Source: Thermodesulfobacteriaceae bacterium
GTDB lineage: Bacteria; Desulfobacterota; Thermodesulfobacteria; Thermodesulfobacteriales; Thermodesulfobacteriaceae
DNA: 38,951 nucleotides
NCBI GenBank assembly: GCA_025062245.1
Contig: JANXAD010000015.1
Coordinates: 1 to 38,951 of the forward strand
Direction of reading: 5' to 3'
A program made the position numbers and the translations under genes. A model generated the notes under the pieces. That model searched no databases and was not told where the DNA came from. It saw only the letters and a list, made by a program, of their open reading frames with translations. Of the stretch, positions 16,488 to 25,703 are shown in pieces; position 1 is the first letter of the stretch; each line of letters opens with the position of its first letter.

Positions 16488-16893
16488 AATGATTCTCCTT
16501 GATGCGCTTTCTCATAGCGGACCAACAAATTTTTAGTTGAAAATAAAGGTCTAAGTATTCGTTAAGGTTTTTTACTATAAATCCTATCCTTTCTTCTTCA
16601 TCCTTTGAAAAAAGGAGCTTTCCTGTTTTAAGAACAGAATGAATTACTAAAGGTGAGGTTTCATTTAAAATAAGAAGATCAATTTGATTAGCCCTGGTAA
16701 TTTCTAAGATAAGACCAATTAATTCCAGTTTTCTTTCTTTAAAATCTTTTTTAAAGTCTCCTTTAAGATAAACAGCTATATCTAAATCACTTTGAGAATG
16801 AGTTTTTTCCTTAGCAAAACTTCCAAAAAGATAAGCAAAAACTATGTCTTCCTGTTTTTCTAAGGCTTCAGCTAAAACTGTTTGAAAGTTCAT
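16477..16893 (-). CDS. mntA: MntA-like nucleotidyltransferase antitoxin
   Basis: A 138-residue minimal nucleotidyltransferase with the signature GSFAKEKTHSQSDLDIAV: G24-S25-x10-D36-x-D38 (GSx10DxD), as required for AMP transfer. A third acidic residue follows in the DLLILNE segment. Its 3' end overlaps hepT by 11 bases. Together they form a complete MNT/HEPN toxin-antitoxin module. The gene is transcribed divergently from the winged-helix gene, with only about 60 bases between starts; TATAAG/TATTAT elements just upstream of the start suggest a very short leader. Confidence 0.88.
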   Translation of the reverse strand: MNFQTVLAEALEKQEDIVFAYLFGSFAKEKTHSQSDLDIAVYLKGDFKKDFKERKLELIGLILEITRANQIDLLILNETSPLVIHSVLKTGKLLFSKDEEERIGFIVKNLNEYLDLYFQLKICWSAMRKRIKENHFGF

Positions 16894-16952
16894 AATATAA
16901 TATCTTATACACTTTTTTGAAAAAGAAAATAAAATTTAAAATATCAAAAAAT

Positions 16953-19294
<2,342 letters not shown>

Positions 19295-19302
19295 AAATTT
19301 CA

Positions 19303-20292
19303 CTACTTTTTAAAAATAATAGAATTAACTTCTTCCAAAGTTTGGGAAGCTATTTTCTTAGCTTTATCTATTCCTATTTGAAGAAGATCTTTCCAATCTT
19401 TTCTCTTTTCAAGTTCTTTTCTTCTTTCCCAGATAGGCTCTAAAAATTTTAACACCCTTTCACTTAACCTTTTTTTACATTCCACACATCCCAGAAGGGC
19501 TTTTTTACAGTCTTCTACCACCTCTTTTTTTTCCTCTTCAGAATAATAAAGTCTTATTAGATTAAAGGCTACGCATCGGTTTTCTGGATCTCCGGGATCA
19601 CTTTTTCTAGGTCTTGCAATGTCTGTTATATAGGCTTCAACTTTTTTTCTTACCTCTTTCTCCGAATCTATTAAGAAGATAGCATTTCCATAACTTTTGC
19701 TCATCTTTCTTCCATCTATCCCTGGAATTTTAGGAACCTCCGAAAGAAGCGCCTCTGGCTCTGGGAAATATTCTATCTTATAAAGATAATTAAATCGGCG
19801 AGCAATCTCTCGAGTTAGTTCCAAGTGGGGAACCTGGTCAAGTCCCACAGGAACTTTTTTAGCTTTATAAATTAAAATATCTGCTGCTTGCAAAACTGGA
19901 TAACCTAAAAAGCCATAGGTTGCTAAATCTTTGTGTTTTAACTCCTGAATCATTTCTTTGTAAGTGGGATTTCTTTCTAACCAAGCTACCGGAGTTAACA
20001 TTCCTAAGAGAAGATAAAGTTCTGCATGTTCCTTAATAGCAGATTGTAAAAACAGAATACTTTTTTCCGGAGAAAGTCCTACAGAGAGCCATTCTAAAAA
20101 TAATTCCTTGGAATATTCAGAGATTTTATCAGGATTTTCGTATTCTGTAGTTAAAGCATGCCAGTCTGCTATAAAATAAAAACATTCATAAATTTCTTGA
20201 AGTTCTATCCAATTTTTTAAAACTCCATTTAAGTGTCCTAAATGAAGAGGTCCTGTAGGTCTCATTCCACTTAAAATTCTTACTTTTGCCAA
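19303..20292 (-). CDS. trpS: Tryptophanyl-tRNA synthetase
   Basis: Class I aminoacyl-tRNA synthetase, 329 residues. SGMRPTGPLHLGH contains the HIGH-type motif (17-20), and GRKMSKSYGN is the KMSKS loop near residue 195. Other family features are FFIADWHALT and GYPVLQAADILIY. The C-terminal part contains CVEC before KKRLSERV, as in many bacterial TrpS. It is preceded on the same strand, 53 bases upstream, by a gene of unknown function. Confidence 0.95.
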   Translation of the reverse strand: MAKVRILSGMRPTGPLHLGHLNGVLKNWIELQEIYECFYFIADWHALTTEYENPDKISEYSKELFLEWLSVGLSPEKSILFLQSAIKEHAELYLLLGMLTPVAWLERNPTYKEMIQELKHKDLATYGFLGYPVLQAADILIYKAKKVPVGLDQVPHLELTREIARRFNYLYKIEYFPEPEALLSEVPKIPGIDGRKMSKSYGNAIFLIDSEKEVRKKVEAYITDIARPRKSDPGDPENRCVAFNLIRLYYSEEEKKEVVEDCKKALLGCVECKKRLSERVLKFLEPIWERRKELEKRKDWKDLLQIGIDKAKKIASQTLEEVNSIIFKK

Positions 20293-20345
20293 GAGTCCTC
20301 CTTTTTTTTCTTAGTTTGTAAAAACTTTAATTTTAAAGTTCCATT

Positions 20346-20852
20346 TTAAAACTCTAGAAATCTTTGAGGATTTAACCACTCAAATTTTTGTAAAGGCTCA
20401 AGGGTATACCCATAAACTAAAATTAAAAAATACTTTTCTGGCTGTTTTTTTAAATCTTCTTGAATTGAAAAACTTAAAAAGTGAGAATCCTCTACAAGAT
20501 TATAAAAGTAGGAATCTATTCCAAAAAAACCATCTAAAAAATGAGCTATAGTGTGAAAAAGCTTTGATAAATAGCCTTGGGGAAGATTTTTAAAATTTTC
20601 GGTTTTAGCAAAGCCAGCTTCTATCAATTCTTTAATAAAACCTTCAAGAATTTGCTGATTTTTTTGAAGAGCCTCTTCTAAATTTTTTAAAAATCCCTCA
20701 TAGATACCGTTTAAAACATCCTTTATTTCGAATTGGTCATAGCGCACAAGTTCATAGCTTTTAAGAAAGTGTTTTACTTTAGAAATCGCTTCCTCTTTAC
20801 TTTCGCCAGATACTAAAAAAAGATGTTCTATTTTTTGCATTTTACATTCCAT
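20346..20852 (-). CDS. Conserved-looking protein of unknown function upstream of trpS
   Basis: I do not recognise this 168-residue protein. It is soluble, mostly helical by composition, without signal peptide, cysteine motif or obvious cofactor site. Two possible landmarks are SGESKEEAISKVKHFLKSYELVRYD near the N-terminus and the aromatic HFLDGFFGIDSYFYNLVEDSHF stretch. A second ATG (M5) may be the true start. It is 53 bases from trpS in the same direction, and the codon and base composition match neighbours, so it is likely a genuine chromosomal gene. Confidence 0.6.
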   Translation of the reverse strand: MECKMQKIEHLFLVSGESKEEAISKVKHFLKSYELVRYDQFEIKDVLNGIYEGFLKNLEEALQKNQQILEGFIKELIEAGFAKTENFKNLPQGYLSKLFHTIAHFLDGFFGIDSYFYNLVEDSHFLSFSIQEDLKKQPEKYFLILVYGYTLEPLQKFEWLNPQRFLEF

Positions 20853-21273
20853 TTTAAGTTTAAATTTTAAATTTAAATTTAATTTTAATCATCCTCTCTA
20901 TTTTAGCAATGGTTTTTGTATATAAATCCATAAGATTTTAGACTTAAAAAGGAACCTTTTTACTTATAAAACCTTTGATAGTCTTTGAGCCATAATTTTA
21001 TTATGATAATTAACCTATTGGGTGATATTTAAAGCTATCCCAAATTTAAATAATAGTAAAGATTTAAAAAATATTAAAACTGTTTTATTAGTGAAATACT
21101 TTATAAAAAATACCTTGAAGAAATTAAATTATTTATTAAATTGAAAATACTCCTAAAGATAGTTCTAAAAGAAATGAGGCAAAACTTAGAAATCCTTTCT
21201 AAAGGCAACTTGTTTTTACTAACTACTTACCAAAACTACAAAACATAGACTTGTAAAGAAGAACTAATTTTTT
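20853..21273. other. AT-rich intergenic region, no gene recognised
   Basis: This 421-base divergent gap holds very AT-rich sequence, including a run of TTTAAAT-type repeats at 20857-20886. A plus-strand frame reads without stops for about 55 codons up to 21243 but has no plausible start except an internal ATG at 21174 and resembles nothing I know. No riboswitch, tRNA or clear promoter was seen. Confidence 0.5.
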
Positions 21274-22560
21274 ATGAATTTGAAAAAGGAGCTTAAGCCT
21301 ATCCTCTTAGGTCTTTTTCTTTTTCTTTTTTTATATTTTTTTCCTAAGCCTGACCGGGTGCTCTCTGGAATAAGAGAGGGGGTGTTATTGCTCCATTGGT
21401 ATATCAAAGAACATACCATCTTTTGTTTAATTCCTGCTTTTTATATTGCAGGAGCCATAGGAACCTTTCTTTCTAAAGAATCTATTTTAAAATATTTAGG
21501 GCCTGAGGCTCCTAAGATTCATGCTTACCTCATAGCTTCTGTTGCAGGAACGGTGTTAGCTGTTTGTTCTTGTACTGTTCTTCCGCTCTTTGCTGGGCTT
21601 TACTTACAAGGTGCTGGTATAGGACCTGCTACTACTTTTCTTTATTCAGGACCTGCCATCAATGTTTTAGCTATTGTTCTTACTACTAAAATCTTAGGAA
21701 CCAAAATAGGCTTTTTTAGAGCAGTAGGTGCTATCTCTATGAGCTTAATTATTGGACTCTTAATGCACTTTATTTTTAAAAAACGCGAAAAAGCTCGTTT
21801 AGCCAATATCCCTATAACTTCCTCCTATATTCAGGGACCACCTTTAAAAATCTCTACTACCTTTTTAGCTACCTTAATAGGTATTTTGATATTGGTTACT
21901 TGGGAAGGAAGAGAAGGGATATCAGAAGTAATTTATAATTCCAAATGGATTTTAACCAGTTTTTTAGTCTTTTTTTTGTTTTTAGAATTGATTTTCTTTT
22001 TTAAAATAAATTTTTGGTATTTAGGAATTTTAGGAATTTTAGTTTCTTTCATTCAGCTTCTTATTCAAAATAAGGAAATTTCCTTTTTGGTGGGAACCTT
22101 AGGAATTTCTTATTTAGCCTATCAAAGGGGAGGAATAACTCGGGAATGGTTTGAAAATACCTATATCTTAGCTCGACAAATTTTTCCCTTTCTCTTTTTA
22201 GGAATCTTCATTTCGGGATTTCTCTTTGGTTTTAAATCTGAAGGCCTTATACCTCCATTTTATATAGAAATTCTTTTAGGGGGAGAGGATTTTTTTACCC
22301 ATCTTTTAGCTTCCTTTATTTCTGCTCTTATGTATTTTGCTACTATAACTGAGGTTCCTATTATTCAAGGTCTTAAAAATGCAGGAATGAACTGGGGTCC
22401 TGCTTTAAGTATGCTTCTTGCCGGACCAGCTGTATCTCTTCCCAGCCTCTTAGCCTTAAAGAAAATCATGGGAGAAGTAAAAACCTTAGCTTTCTTATTT
22501 TTAACTGTTTTGTTTTCAGCTCTTTTTGGATATTTTTATCAAATTTTTATAATAAATTAA
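21274..22560 (+). CDS. DUF318/YraQ-type permease (ArsP-like superfamily)
   Basis: A 428-residue integral membrane protein with two repeated halves. The first repeat carries VCSCTVLPLFAGLYLQGAGIG and LYSGPAINVLAI; the second carries FATITEVPIIQGLKNAGM and GPALSMLLAGPAVSLPS. This is the DUF318/YraQ permease family; relatives such as ArsP export organoarsenicals, but the substrates of most members are unknown. The C-S-C in the first repeat is conserved in the family. Its partner 25 bases downstream is a CxxC thioredoxin-like protein, a common pairing, and a Fur-type regulator faces it. Confidence 0.85.
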   Translation: MNLKKELKPILLGLFLFLFLYFFPKPDRVLSGIREGVLLLHWYIKEHTIFCLIPAFYIAGAIGTFLSKESILKYLGPEAPKIHAYLIASVAGTVLAVCSCTVLPLFAGLYLQGAGIGPATTFLYSGPAINVLAIVLTTKILGTKIGFFRAVGAISMSLIIGLLMHFIFKKREKARLANIPITSSYIQGPPLKISTTFLATLIGILILVTWEGREGISEVIYNSKWILTSFLVFFLFLELIFFFKINFWYLGILGILVSFIQLLIQNKEISFLVGTLGISYLAYQRGGITREWFENTYILARQIFPFLFLGIFISGFLFGFKSEGLIPPFYIEILLGGEDFFTHLLASFISALMYFATITEVPIIQGLKNAGMNWGPALSMLLAGPAVSLPSLLALKKIMGEVKTLAFLFLTVLFSALFGYFYQIFIIN

Positions 22561-22585
22561 AGGTTTATAAGAGGAGGGATAAAAT

Positions 22586-22828
22586 ATGCCTAAGGAAATA
22601 AGAATTTTAGGAGTAGGTTGTGCTAAGTGTGAAGCCCTTTATGATAATGTTATTCAAGCCTTAGATGAGTTGGGTATAGAGGCAGAGGTAGTTCATATTA
22701 AAGATATGATAAAAATAGCCTCCCATGGAGTTATGACCACTCCAGGTCTTTGGGTAGACGGAAAACTTATTTCTCAAGGAAGAATTTTTTCGGTAGAAGA
22801 ATTAAAAGAACTTTTTAAAAAACTATAG
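22586..22828 (+). CDS. Small thioredoxin-like protein (redox-active disulfide protein 2 type)
   Basis: An 80-residue thioredoxin-fold protein with GVGCAKCEALYDNV (C12-x2-C15) and the cis-proline loop MTTPGLWVDGKLI. It is too small for a classical thioredoxin and belongs to the group often encoded with DUF318 permeases. It starts after GAGGAGGGA and probably gives redox or metal-binding support to the permease. Its stop is 3 bases from the convergent fur stop. Confidence 0.87.
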   Translation: MPKEIRILGVGCAKCEALYDNVIQALDELGIEAEVVHIKDMIKIASHGVMTTPGLWVDGKLISQGRIFSVEELKELFKKL

Positions 22829-22831
22829 AAA

Positions 22832-23245
22832 TTATTTACAATTAGGACAAAATCCATAGAATACAATTTGGAAATCCAATACCTGACAATCTTTTAATTT
22901 TTCAGGAATAAAGATATCATATTTACTTTCTATATCTAATATCTTACCACACCTTTTACACAAAAAATGGTGATGAAGAGAAATCTCGGGGTCATATCTT
23001 CTTTTGTGACTATCTATCCCCAATTCTTTTATTAAACCTTTTTCTATAAGAATTTCTAAGGTATTATATACTGTAGCAAAGGACATACTGGGGAATCTAT
23101 CTTTTAAGGCATTATATATATCTTCTGCTGAGGGATGTTCTCGATTATTTTCTAAATATTCTAAAATAGCTAATCTTTGAGGAGTTAATTTAATTCCCAA
23201 TTTTTTATATAAACCCAATTTTTCTTCTTTCATTTTTTTTTTCAC
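22832..23245 (-). CDS. Fur-family transcriptional regulator
   Basis: A 137-residue Fur superfamily protein. The N-terminal winged helix contains KLTPQRLAILEYLENN and HPSAEDIYNALKD; the DNA-contacting FATVYNTLEILIEKGL follows. The metal site region has SLHHHFLCKRCGKI, and the C-terminal structural zinc pair is C-P-N-C (GFCPNC). It could be Fur, PerR or a related sensor; the HHHFLC motif alone does not decide. It ends the queC-ykgJ-fur run, following ykgJ by 10 bases, and its stop lies 3 bases from the thioredoxin-like gene. Confidence 0.88.
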   Translation of the reverse strand: MKKKMKEEKLGLYKKLGIKLTPQRLAILEYLENNREHPSAEDIYNALKDRFPSMSFATVYNTLEILIEKGLIKELGIDSHKRRYDPEISLHHHFLCKRCGKILDIESKYDIFIPEKLKDCQVLDFQIVFYGFCPNCK

Positions 23246-23255
23246 CTCAACTCTA

Positions 23256-23663
23256 TTATAATTCTAACTTACTACTATTTTTAATTTTTGCAATATTTTT
23301 AATTAATTTTATTTCTTTCCAGGAAAAATTTTTTAATCCTTGACAAAAATTTTTAATAATTTTAAAATTTTCTTCATCTTCAAAAATTATAGGAGTAAGA
23401 GGCCATTCCTTACATTTATAGGGTTTTACGGGATGGATTTTACAAATTTTTTTAATAGTATCAAAAAAAATACAATATCCATCTTGAATTTTCATCTCTA
23501 TGCGTGTTTTGCTTTTTAAGAGGGTGTATTTTTTTAAAAATTCTTCAGTTGAAAGCCCCAAAAACTGAGATATATTTTGAATTTCCTTAGAAGAAATTGA
23601 GACTGTACTTTCTCCAGCACAACAAGCTCCACATCTTTTACATTCAAAGGTTTTTAGTGGCAT
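23256..23663 (-). CDS. YkgJ family cysteine cluster protein
   Basis: A 135-residue protein with the CxxCGxCC signature (ECKRCGACCAGES, first cysteine at residue 8) and a second group CIFF..KKICKIHPVKPYKCKEWP. This is the YkgJ-type putative iron-sulfur or zinc cluster family, whose function is mostly unknown, though some members act in metal or protein modification. Its start overlaps the 3' end of queC by 20 bases, so it is likely coupled translationally. Confidence 0.82.
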   Translation of the reverse strand: MPLKTFECKRCGACCAGESTVSISSKEIQNISQFLGLSTEEFLKKYTLLKSKTRIEMKIQDGYCIFFDTIKKICKIHPVKPYKCKEWPLTPIIFEDEENFKIIKNFCQGLKNFSWKEIKLIKNIAKIKNSSKLEL

Positions 23664-24318
23664 AGGGAAGGGGATCTTGAAGACCGAGAGCTTTAAAAGC
23701 CTTTAATCTTAACTGACAAGAAGAACACTCTCCACAGGCTACCTCTTCACCTTTATAACAAGACCAGGTTAAATGAAAAGGTGTCCCTAATTTAATTCCT
23801 AATTCTATAATTTCTTTCTTATTAAGTTTCAATAAAGGTGCTACCACTTCAATTTGGGTTTCAGGCTTAGTTCCTATCCTTATAACCTCATTAAAGGTTT
23901 TAATAAAAATTTCTCTACAATCAGGATAACCAGAGAAATCAACCTCATTTACTCCGATGAAAATTTTTTTAGCACCTATCACTTCAGCCCAAGAAGTAGC
24001 TATACTTAAAAATATACCATTTCTAAAAGGGACATAGGTGGAGGGAATTTCTGAATTTTCAGAATTAGGAATTTCTAAAGTATTATTTGTTAAACTTGAA
24101 CCCCCTATCTCTTTAAGAAAGTAGGCCTTGGCAATAAAAATTTTAAGGGGTTTAAAGAAATCACAGAGTTTTAAAAAGTATTCCAATTCTTTTTTTTCTG
24201 CTTTTTGTCCATATTGAATATGAAGAAAGGCTAATTGGTAGGTTTGAGAGGCAAGGGTGGCGCAAACCGCGCTATCCATTCCAGAACTTAAAAGAACTAC
24301 AGCTAAATTCTTTTCCAT
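23644..24318 (-). CDS. queC: 7-cyano-7-deazaguanine synthase QueC
   Basis: Converts 7-carboxy-7-deazaguanine to preQ0 in queuosine synthesis, using ATP. The 224-residue protein has the PP-loop SSGMDSA (canonical SGGxDS; here Ser-Ser-Gly), the HIQYGQKAEKKEL stretch, VPFRNGIFLSIA, and a zinc site in CYKGEEVACGECSSCQLR. Nothing else of the pathway is in the window. The start ATG lies 11 bases after the end of tRNA-Glu, with no visible Shine-Dalgarno sequence, so it is presumably transcribed from the tRNA promoter and exposed by tRNA processing. Confidence 0.92.
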   Translation of the reverse strand: MEKNLAVVLLSSGMDSAVCATLASQTYQLAFLHIQYGQKAEKKELEYFLKLCDFFKPLKIFIAKAYFLKEIGGSSLTNNTLEIPNSENSEIPSTYVPFRNGIFLSIATSWAEVIGAKKIFIGVNEVDFSGYPDCREIFIKTFNEVIRIGTKPETQIEVVAPLLKLNKKEIIELGIKLGTPFHLTWSCYKGEEVACGECSSCQLRLKAFKALGLQDPLPYATKNL

Positions 24319-24329
24319 AAAGAAAGAAG

Positions 24330-24404
24330 CGCCCCCAAGGGGATTTGAACCCCTGTCGCCGGCGTGAAAGGCCGGTGTCCTGGACCTGGCTAGACGATGG
24401 GGGC
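24330..24404 (-). tRNA. tRNA-Glu (anticodon UUC)
   Basis: A 75-nt cloverleaf. Acceptor GCCCCCA (24398-24404) pairs with TGGGGGC, with discriminator G at 24330. The anticodon arm is CCGGC-CTTTCAC-GCCGG, with TTC at 34-36. The T arm has GGGGTTCAAATCCCC. CCA is not encoded. It lies 16 bases downstream of tRNA-Lys on the same transcript and 11 bases before queC. Confidence 0.95.
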
Positions 24405-24420
24405 TTTACCTCTTTTCATT

Positions 24421-24493
24421 TGGGCCGGGCAGGATTCGAACCTGCGACTCCCAGCTTAAAAGGCTGGTACTCTGCCTTCTGAGTTACCGGCCC
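24421..24493 (-). tRNA. tRNA-Lys (anticodon UUU)
   Basis: A 73-nt cloverleaf. Acceptor GGGCCGG pairs with CCGGCCC, discriminator A at 24421. The anticodon arm CCAGC-CTTTTAA-GCTGG gives TTT. The T arm is GCAGGTTCGAATCCTGC. CCA is not encoded. It is the first gene of the transcript starting at the promoter 24511-24539. Confidence 0.95.
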
Positions 24494-24510
24494 CCTTTAA
24501 ATCAAAATTA

Positions 24511-24539
24511 AATATAATCTTAAACCTAATTTTTGTCAA
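24511..24539 (-). promoter_or_regulatory. Consensus promoter of the tRNA-Lys/tRNA-Glu/queC unit
   Basis: Minus-strand TTGACA (24534-24539) and TATATT (24511-24516) are separated by 17 bases. It is a near-perfect sigma-70 promoter, with the predicted start about 10 bases upstream of the mature tRNA-Lys 5' end. Confidence 0.7.
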
Positions 24540-24540
24540 G

Positions 24541-24717
24541 AATTCGAATTACCTCATTAAAAATCTAAAGGAAAAAGGTATCCTTGCCTTTACCACCTCT
24601 TATAACCATTGCTATGCCTCTTATCTTCTTACTCACCATACCAAAATCATCTACTTCAATTCCATTACTTTCCTTGAGATAGAGGCTAAGTCAATCTTAA
24701 GATATCTTATGAATTAA
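24541..24717 (+). pseudogene. Orphan 59-codon open stretch, possible gene fragment
   Basis: The plus strand reads NLKEKGILAFTTSYNHCYAS and, further on, HTKIIYFNSITFLEIEAKSI to a TAA at 24715-24717. The composition looks protein-like but there is no start codon with a ribosome binding site, and it begins inside the tRNA promoter. I do not recognise it. It may be the tail of a decayed gene; chance cannot be excluded. The remaining bases to 24830 show nothing recognisable. Confidence 0.25.
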
Positions 24718-24830
24718 AGTTCACCCTGAGGCAACGAATGAAATTTTATTTTAAAATTTTAAATAAGGTCTTACGTCCGAAAGTAGATACTTTTAAAAAA
24801 TAAAATTCCTATTAAAATTTAAACTCAGTT

Positions 24831-25703
24831 ATGTTTAAAAAGAAAAAACTCCTTTTTTTAGTTTATTTTTTTATTTTTTTAGAAATAATTTTACTTCTTA
24901 CTGAATTTATTCTAAATTTAAAAGGACTTACTCTCTGTAAATCTTATGGATGCGAAATTTTAGACCAATTTATAAAAATAGACCGACCCTATTTTTTAAT
25001 CCTAGGGTTACTTTATTTTCTATGTATGTTACTCTTTATTTATCTTTACCATCAAACCAAAGGAAATCTATTTCGCTTAAGTATTCTTTTATTTTTAGGT
25101 GGAGGTTTTTCGGCCGAACTCATTTTTTCTTTTAGACAATTAATAGAAGTAAATCTTTTATGTTCTTTTTGCTTAACGGTAGCTTTTCTTTTCTTTTTAA
25201 TTTTTATTTTTTCCTTACTTGTTTTAGCCTTACCATTTTCCCTTTCAGAGATGAGTTTTTTTACCATAGGAATTTTTTTAGGTTTAACTTTTTCTTTTTA
25301 TTTAACAGCTATAAATTTGAAGCCTTTGACCAATCTTGAGACTCAAAATAATTTTCTTTTAATTTACTCTGACAATTGCCTTCACTGTAAAGAAGTTATA
25401 GAAAGTTTTAAAAACAACCATCTCACCTTAACCTTAATTCAAGCTGACTTTGCCTATCCTCTTATGAAGAAGTTAAACCTAAACCAAGTTCCTATTCTGA
25501 TTCATCAGAGGTCCAAAGGAAACCTGGAGTTTTTTGTTGGAAAAAACCAAATTTTAGAATTTTTGAATACCCTAACTTTTAAAGCTCCTTTGATAGAAGG
25601 GCCTAAAAATCTTCCTAAGATTTATCGTTCCTCCAAGAGAAATCCCCATCTTTTAGAAGGGAGTTGTGAAAATGAAACTCAGGGAGTATGTGAAGTTAGA
25701 TGA
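24831..25703 (+). CDS. VKOR-type disulfide oxidoreductase fused to a thioredoxin-like domain
   Basis: A 290-residue membrane protein. Residues 1-160 form about five transmembrane helices of the vitamin K epoxide reductase family, with the loop pair C36/C41 and the active-site pair C111/C114 (CSFC). Residues about 170-250 form a thioredoxin-like domain with YSDNCLHCKEV (C183/C186) and a VPILIH loop with the cis-proline. This is a bacterial DsbB/DsbA-type fusion that would make disulfides outside the membrane and pass electrons to quinone. The final 30 residues are basic, without clear structure. The gene overlaps the next by 32 bases, so the two are cotranslated. Confidence 0.85.
   Translation: MFKKKKLLFLVYFFIFLEIILLLTEFILNLKGLTLCKSYGCEILDQFIKIDRPYFLILGLLYFLCMLLFIYLYHQTKGNLFRLSILLFLGGGFSAELIFSFRQLIEVNLLCSFCLTVAFLFFLIFIFSLLVLALPFSLSEMSFFTIGIFLGLTFSFYLTAINLKPLTNLETQNNFLLIYSDNCLHCKEVIESFKNNHLTLTLIQADFAYPLMKKLNLNQVPILIHQRSKGNLEFFVGKNQILEFLNTLTFKAPLIEGPKNLPKIYRSSKRNPHLLEGSCENETQGVCEVR

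Noticed and set aside
16917-16952. TTG start for the winged-helix protein
   Set aside because: It adds 12 lysine-rich residues with no ribosome binding site; the ATG at 16953 gives the conserved domain start.
21081-21245. 55-codon open stretch before the permease gene
   Set aside because: No start codon at its beginning, no ribosome binding site and no resemblance to a known family; expected by chance in AT-rich DNA with few stops.
23640-24330. A preQ1 riboswitch before queC
   Set aside because: Only 11 bases lie between tRNA-Glu and the queC start, so there is no room for one.
25052-25267. 71-codon lysine-rich antisense frame inside the VKOR fusion
   Set aside because: Its composition is the mirror of a phenylalanine/leucine-rich membrane region.
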